From Frankiales bacterium (GTDB taxonomy: Bacteria > Actinomycetota > Actinomycetes > JAFAQI01), in assembly GCA_019246495.1 (NCBI GenBank), contig JAFAQI010000044.1:1-9857 (forward strand): 9,857 bases of DNA, given 5' to 3'. The position numbers were made by a program, and so were the translations under genes. Of the stretch, positions 8,512-9,857 are shown in pieces. Positions within the stretch are counted from its first letter, which is position 1. Each line of letters opens with the position of its first letter. The notes below the pieces were generated by a model. It was not told where the DNA came from and did no database searches. It was given only the letters and a program-made list of their open reading frames with translations.

Positions 8512-9357
8512 GTGAGCGCACGAAGGCAGCCCGACGGCCCGCCGCCGCCGCCGGTCGTGCAACGCCTGTGGGTCCGCTACGCCAAGCGCGGCCGGTTGCG
8601 CTTCACCAGCCACCGCGACTTCGCGCGGGCCTTCGAGCGGGCGCTGCGCCGGGCGGGCGTGCCGATGGCCTACAGCGCCGGCTTCAGCCCGCACCCGAAG
8701 ATCTCCTACGTCGGAGCCGCGCCGACCGGCGTCGCATCGGAGGCGGAGTACCTCGAGATCGGCCTCGCCGAGCGGCGCGACCCCGATGAGGTACGCCGGG
8801 ACCTCGACGCCGCTCTGCCGCCGGGCCTGGACGTCATCGCCGTCGTGGAGGCCGACCAGCGCGGCCTGGCCGACCGGGTGGAGGCGTCGTACTGGCGGAT
8901 CGAGCTGCCGGGCGTTGCCGAGACCGACGCGCGGGCCGCGCTGGACCGCTTCCTCGCCCTCGCGAGCGCGCCGGTCGAGCGCGCCACGAAGGACGGCCAC
9001 CGGACCATCGACGCGCGGGCGGCGGTGCTGGCAGCTGAGGTTCTGGCGGCCCAGGTCAGAAGCCCTGCACCGCCCGGCGCGTCGCAACCGGGAGAAACGG
9101 CCCCGAACGTCCCCTGTGCGATACTTGACCTGGTCGTTCGGCTCACCACACCGGCTGTTCGACCCGACGACGTTGTTACGGCGCTTCGCCAAGCAGCGGC
9201 CCTCTCGACACCGGACACCACCCTGGTGACCCGGCTGGCGCAGGGCCGGCTGGACGATTCGCCGCCGGCGACAGATGCAGACGAGACGCCCGCCGTGGGC
9301 GGGATCCGCCTCATCGACCCGCTGGTCGCCAACGCCGGCGCGGTTCCGCCGAACTAG
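8512..9357 (+). CDS. Radical SAM-linked protein, DUF2344 / TIGR03936 family
   Basis: The 281-residue product belongs to a family found next to, or fused to, TIGR03960 radical SAM proteins. After a Pro-rich leader (residues 10-14) it shows the family core: VRYAKRGRLRFTSHRD (21-36), RALRRAGVPMAYSAGFSPHPKISY (43-66), then alternating alpha/beta sequence. A Gln/Pro/Gly-rich linker precedes the C-terminal segment CAILDLVVRLTTPAVRPDDV. Function is unknown; the pairing suggests it is a partner or substrate-handling subunit of the radical SAM enzyme. GTG at 8512 is the chosen start, 11 bases after the upstream stop, giving MSARRQPDG. No strong ribosome-binding site is present, so coupling to the radical SAM gene is likely. 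A later GTG near 8557 is possible but would remove only the non-conserved leader. Confidence 0.9.
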   Translation: MSARRQPDGPPPPPVVQRLWVRYAKRGRLRFTSHRDFARAFERALRRAGVPMAYSAGFSPHPKISYVGAAPTGVASEAEYLEIGLAERRDPDEVRRDLDAALPPGLDVIAVVEADQRGLADRVEASYWRIELPGVAETDARAALDRFLALASAPVERATKDGHRTIDARAAVLAAEVLAAQVRSPAPPGASQPGETAPNVPCAILDLVVRLTTPAVRPDDVVTALRQAAALSTPDTTLVTRLAQGRLDDSPPATDADETPAVGGIRLIDPLVANAGAVPPN

Positions 9358-9380
9358 CGGCGCAACCGAACCAAGGACTT

Positions 9381-9410
9381 CCGCGGTCGCCCGGCGACGG
9401 GGGATCGCGG
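9381..9410 (+). other. GC-rich hairpin in the leader before the RNase E-like gene
   Basis: CCGCGGTC (9381-9388) pairs with GATCGCGG (9403-9410) with one G-U wobble. After one mismatch, three more C-G pairs close a GGCGAC loop. No T-run follows, so it is a poor terminator. It lies in the 130-base gap 9358-9487, in which I see no clear promoter. Known RNase E genes are autoregulated through leader structures in other bacteria; that role here is only a guess. Confidence 0.35.
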
Positions 9411-9473
9411 CACGAACCGGCTCCTGTGCGGAGCGCTCGCCCCCCAACAGGTCGAGCGCACCCGGGAGCGGAC

Positions 9474-9478
9474 GGGAG
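9474..9478 (+). promoter_or_regulatory. Ribosome-binding site for the RNase E-like gene
   Basis: GGGAG sits 9 bases before the ATG at 9488 and supports that start. Confidence 0.6.
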
Positions 9479-9487
9479 AACCCCCGG

Positions 9488-9857
9488 ATGCTCGACGACG
9501 AGCGCACCGCCAGCACGACCAGCAACGACAGCACGACCAGCACCGCCAGCACGACCAGCTCCACCAGCTCGGGCGACGGCGCCCCGGCACCCGCCAAGCG
9601 CACCCGGCGCCCGGCGAAGAAGACCGCGGCCGCGGCTCCGGCCGCCGATCCCGGTACGCCGGACGGCGCGACCGACGCTCCGCCGGCCGCGCCGCGCAAG
9701 CGCACCCGCGCCAAGGCGGCCGCCGCGGCCCCGGCGACCGACGACGGCGGCGCGGCTCCGGCCACAGCCGCCGGGCCTGCCGACTCCGGCGGCGACGCGC
9801 CCAGCGCCGCCCCCCGCAAGCGCACCCGCGCGCGGAAGACCGCCGACGGTGAGCCGG
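9488..9857 (+). CDS. rne: N-terminal part of a probable ribonuclease E/G (runs off the window)
   Basis: An ATG with a good ribosome-binding site opens a frame with no stop up to the window end (123 complete codons). The visible part is entirely low complexity. A Ser/Thr repeat (about residues 9-30) comes first, then Ala/Pro/Asp-rich sequence broken by three basic patches with KRTR at 37-40, 71-74 and 111-114. No catalytic (S1 or DNase-like) domain is reached, so the sequence alone does not prove the function. The call rests on the gene order radical SAM - DUF2344 - rne, usual in actinobacteria. It also rests on the fact that actinobacterial RNase E carries long disordered Ala/Pro/Arg-rich N-terminal extensions. 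RNase E would initiate mRNA decay and rRNA processing. Alternatives are a histone-like or other Lys/Ala/Pro-rich protein. Confidence is higher for the gene than for the name. Confidence 0.7.
   Translation, partial: MLDDERTASTTSNDSTTSTASTTSSTSSGDGAPAPAKRTRRPAKKTAAAAPAADPGTPDGATDAPPAAPRKRTRAKAAAAAPATDDGGAAPATAAGPADSGGDAPSAAPRKRTRARKTADGEP
9512..9565 (+). repeat. Three tandem 18-base units coding Ser/Thr repeats
   Basis: Units start at 9512, 9530 and 9548. Each begins with the same 12 bases, AGCACGACCAGC, followed by six variable bases. In frame they encode STTSND, STTSTA and STTSST near the N-terminus of the RNase E-like protein. Exact DNA identity in the constant part points to recent slippage or unequal duplication, so length may vary between strains. 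Confidence 0.8.
9596..9829 (+). repeat. Three dispersed KRTR-coding repeats
   Basis: AAGCGCACCCG occurs in frame at 9596, 9698 and 9818, spaced 102 and 120 bases. The surrounding residues are also similar (PAKRTRRPAKKT, PRKRTRAKAA, PRKRTRARKT), each followed or preceded by an Ala/Pro/Asp linker. These look like degenerate protein-level repeats that could bind RNA or other anionic partners. Confidence 0.7.

Noticed and set aside
6524..8521. A 665-codon minus-strand open frame opposite the radical SAM gene
   Set aside because: Mirror frame of a conserved plus-strand gene. It would run over the divergent promoter region and shows no family motif.
9115..9150. A promoter-like GATACT/TTGACC pair inside the DUF2344 gene
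   Set aside because: The two motifs overlap each other and are in the wrong order and spacing for a promoter. The stretch encodes the conserved CAILDLVVRLTT segment.
8413..9825. A 470-codon minus-strand open frame over the DUF2344 and RNase E-like genes
   Set aside because: Low-complexity Ala/Arg/Gly mirror frame spanning two plus-strand genes and their intergenic gap; no start signal or domain.

Overview
The window reads as chromosomal DNA of a high-GC actinobacterium (Actinomycetota). The codon third positions are almost all G or C, GTG and TTG starts are used, neighbouring genes overlap by 1 to 4 bases, and the gene order mreB-mreC-mreD-PBP2-rodA followed by a radical SAM gene, its DUF2344 partner and an RNase E-like gene is an actinobacterial arrangement. 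I cannot name the genus.

Layout. Positions 1-126 are an inverted, imperfect copy of an internal piece of mreB (positions 310-435). It is joined directly to a 5'-truncated mreB (127-858). All nine differences between the two copies are silent third-codon changes. Both pieces lose their N-terminal coding part at the join, so this is most likely a chimeric contig end between two closely related mreB alleles. From about 127 onward the sequence looks normal. mreC (901-1890), mreD (1890-2390), a class B penicillin-binding protein of the PBP2/MrdA type (2446-4686) and rodA (4683-5873) form one tightly packed operon for the elongasome, the machinery of lateral-wall peptidoglycan synthesis: MreB scaffold, MreC/MreD membrane regulators, PBP2 transpeptidase and RodA glycosyltransferase.

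A small DinB/maleylpyruvate-isomerase-like gene (5908-6486, minus strand) converges on rodA. It is transcribed divergently from a radical SAM gene (6548-8500), and the 61-base gap between them holds a perfect 10-base inverted repeat built around ATGGCCAT. The radical SAM gene is followed at 11 bases by a DUF2344 'radical SAM-linked' gene (8512-9357). After a 130-base gap with a GC-rich hairpin comes the start of a large alanine/proline/basic protein (9488 to window end), which by context and composition is probably the disordered N-terminal extension of RNase E/G.

I found no mobile element, CRISPR array, tRNA or rRNA, and no convincing new multi-gene system. The points most worth a second look are the inverted mreB copy, two in-frame TTA leucine codons found only in rodA, the twin palindrome in the divergent gap, the start/stop relay between mreD and the PBP2 gene, and the uncharacterised radical SAM/DUF2344 pair next to the RNase E-like gene.
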